Assembly (NCBI GenBank): GCA_964346535.1
Contig: CAYFUN010000021.1
Location: 1-23,867 of the forward strand
From: Neofamilia sp964346535
GTDB taxonomy: Bacteria > Bacillota > Clostridia > Tissierellales > Peptoniphilaceae
DNA length: 23,867 bases
Reading direction: 5' to 3'
In this document: one piece after another, positions 22,660 to 23,867 of the stretch
How the letters are laid out: every line of letters begins with the position of its first letter
Numbering within the stretch: position 1 is the first letter of the stretch
Notes under the pieces: model-generated
What the model saw: only the letters and a program-made list of their open reading frames with translations
Told to the model about the DNA's origin: nothing
The model's database searches: none
Made by a program: the position numbers and the translations under genes

Positions 22660-23228
22660 TGAAGCTACAAGAAAAACTAGACATCTTAAGTCTGCTGTAT
22701 TCAAAACCAGACGACTTTATAAAAGAAAAAATAATAGACGAAAGTTTAGGGGAAATGCTAAGTACAGCATTTCCTCATCTTTCATTTGAAGAATTTAAAG
22801 ATGAGGCTTATAGAAAAAACTTAGAAGAAAAAATATCCAAGGACTATCTATATCTCTTTGTTGGAGTTTCTAGCCCCTTGGCCTCTCCTTATGAGTCGTC
22901 TTATTATAGGAAGGATTCTCATTTAATGGAGCAACCAGCTAGGGACATGATTAAGCTTATGAAAAAGTGGGGCCTGGACTTTGAAGAGGATTACAAGGAC
23001 CTGCCAGACCATATAAGGGCAAAACTTGCAGTAATTTCTCTGCTTGTCGACCATAAAGATAGGGTTGAAGAAGAAGTCTTAAAGGCTGAAATTGATAAGG
23101 ACATAGCCTTGCTTACAAAAAATATGGCCTGGCTAGAAGTTTTTAAAGAGAAAATTCAAGCTGGAGAAGAAGTAGAGTTTTATTCAAAAATCGCCCAGGC
23201 TACAATAGACACCCTAAAGGAGCTATAA
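22659..23228 (+). CDS. TorD/DmsD-family chaperone of the molybdoenzyme
   Basis: The 189-residue, all-helical cytoplasmic protein resembles TorD/DmsD chaperones. The family motif appears as YLYLFVGVSSPLASPYESSY (64-83), followed by a long helical domain with PDHIRAKLAVISLL (about 116-129). Such proteins bind the Tat signal of the catalytic subunit, hold it until the cofactor is inserted and prevent early export. Its ATG overlaps the stop codon of the catalytic subunit (TAATG), which supports a dedicated partnership. Sequence similarity in this family is low, so the assignment relies partly on context. Confidence 0.87.
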   Translation: MKLQEKLDILSLLYSKPDDFIKEKIIDESLGEMLSTAFPHLSFEEFKDEAYRKNLEEKISKDYLYLFVGVSSPLASPYESSYYRKDSHLMEQPARDMIKLMKKWGLDFEEDYKDLPDHIRAKLAVISLLVDHKDRVEEEVLKAEIDKDIALLTKNMAWLEVFKEKIQAGEEVEFYSKIAQATIDTLKEL

Positions 23229-23810
23229 GTGAAAGTAGACACAGGAATAATCCTAGCAGGAGGCAGGTCAAGGCGGATGGGCTTTGACAAGCAGGAAATT
23301 AAAATTGACGGGAAGTTAATTGTCGACTACCAGGCTGAGAGACTTGCTAAGCATTTTTCTCAAATTATTGTAGTGACAAGGACTCCAGACCTTTATAGGG
23401 GCAGGGGCTACACTCTTTGCCAGGACTACTACGAGGCCCTAGGGCCTTTGGCAGGTATTCATGCAGGACTTAAACACACTGAGTCTGAGGCTGCCTTTGT
23501 TATCGCCTGCGATATGCCTAATATTAATGACGGATATATTTCTTTTATAGTAGAAAAATTTCAAAAGTCTGACGCCCTTGGACTTGTAACTACTCACGAT
23601 GGTTTTATAGAGCCTCTGGCTGGACTTTATTCAAGGGACTTAATTCCTATTCTTGAAAGAAAGTTAGAAGACAAGGACTTAAAGATTCAAAGGCTAATTG
23701 AAGAAAATGATTTTATAAAAATTAGCAAAGATCAGGTTCAGAAATTTGATCCAGACTTAAAGATTTTTCAAAATTTAAATTATCAAGAAGATTTAAAAAA
23801 TTTAAAATAG
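23229..23810 (+). CDS. mobA: MobA, molybdenum cofactor guanylyltransferase
   Basis: MobA adds GMP to molybdopterin to give the guanine dinucleotide cofactor needed by DMSO-reductase-family enzymes. The 193-residue protein has LAGGRSRRMGFDK (9-21), GPLAGI (72-77) and CDMP (94-97), the standard nucleotide and metal sites. It starts with GTG directly after the TorD-like stop (TAAGTG) and is the last gene of the operon. Its presence supports a bis-MGD type cofactor in the catalytic subunit. No other cofactor synthesis gene lies in the window. Confidence 0.94.
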   Translation: MKVDTGIILAGGRSRRMGFDKQEIKIDGKLIVDYQAERLAKHFSQIIVVTRTPDLYRGRGYTLCQDYYEALGPLAGIHAGLKHTESEAAFVIACDMPNINDGYISFIVEKFQKSDALGLVTTHDGFIEPLAGLYSRDLIPILERKLEDKDLKIQRLIEENDFIKISKDQVQKFDPDLKIFQNLNYQEDLKNLK

Positions 23811-23824
23811 AATTTCAACAGTTT

Positions 23825-23850
23825 GGGGACGTTCCTTCAGGTGCGTCCCC
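23825..23850. repeat. GTCCC palindrome, copy 3
   Basis: GGGGACG (23825-23831) and CGTCCCC (23844-23850) form a 7-bp stem around TTCCTTCAGGTG. Compared with copy 1 at 6723, the inner pair changed from A-T to G-C with pairing kept. Another GTCCCC follows at 23859-23864. It lies 15 bases after the mobA stop and could slow or end transcription, but no T-run follows before the window ends. Confidence 0.85.
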
Positions 23851-23867
23851 ATTTGTGTGTCCCCATT

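Overview
The window looks like chromosomal DNA of an anaerobic, low-GC Gram-positive bacterium (Bacillota). The DUF2232–gdpP–rplI–dnaB helicase–dnaD–dnaI gene order, the solitary rpsD, AT-rich DNA, strong GGAGG ribosome binding sites and frequent CTA leucine codons all fit. A Tissierellia/Peptoniphilaceae-like host is my guess, not something the sequence proves. One 100-base run of N (4811-4910) marks an assembly gap inside larC. No tRNA, rRNA, CRISPR array, integrase or intact transposase was seen.

Layout. (1) 49-2832, leftward: an envelope glycolipid cassette of MGDG-synthase/MurG-like glycosyltransferase, membrane-anchored polysaccharide deacetylase and flippase-like multi-pass membrane protein, ending at a bidirectional terminator. 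(2) 3118-5813, rightward: larE-larB-larC, the full synthesis pathway for the nickel-pincer nucleotide (NPN) cofactor, with no larA beside it. An Mrp/NBP35-type P-loop Fe-S carrier follows (5892-6710). (3) 6845-7786: free methionine-(R)-sulfoxide reductase followed by two tiny membrane-protein genes, each apparently broken by a single-base frameshift. (4) 7833-9381, leftward: a YihY/BrkB membrane protein and a ferritin, each with its own terminator. (5) 9607-17365, rightward: a long, tightly packed operon of DUF2232 membrane protein, c-di-AMP phosphodiesterase GdpP, ribosomal protein L9, replicative helicase, a GNAT acetyltransferase, a DnaD-like primosome protein, a DnaI-like helicase loader and RidA. 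(6) rpsD alone, with its own promoter, a leader hairpin and a terminator. (7) 18170-18504: a non-coding, MITE-like block bounded by inverted GGGGACATTT ends. (8) 18619-23810: a molybdoenzyme operon of a Cys-rich polyferredoxin, a four-cluster ferredoxin subunit, a Tat-targeted molybdopterin catalytic subunit, a TorD-type chaperone and MobA, with no membrane anchor gene.

How they work together. LarE/B/C would make the nickel cofactor. LarE has the three-cysteine pattern of the iron-sulfur type, so the neighbouring Mrp could plausibly supply its cluster. In the last operon MobA makes the guanine dinucleotide form of the cofactor, TorD protects the catalytic subunit until export, and the two ferredoxin proteins carry electrons. 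The replication operon links c-di-AMP turnover, a ribosomal protein and helicase loading.

The most unusual signals are a family of 26-base GTCCC palindromes with a conserved loop and a compensated stem change (6723, 18460, 23825), the 335-bp element built around them, three separate apparent one-base losses in short homopolymers that break small membrane-protein genes, and an anchorless exported molybdoenzyme paired with an unusual polyferredoxin. I see no clearly new defence or mobile system.
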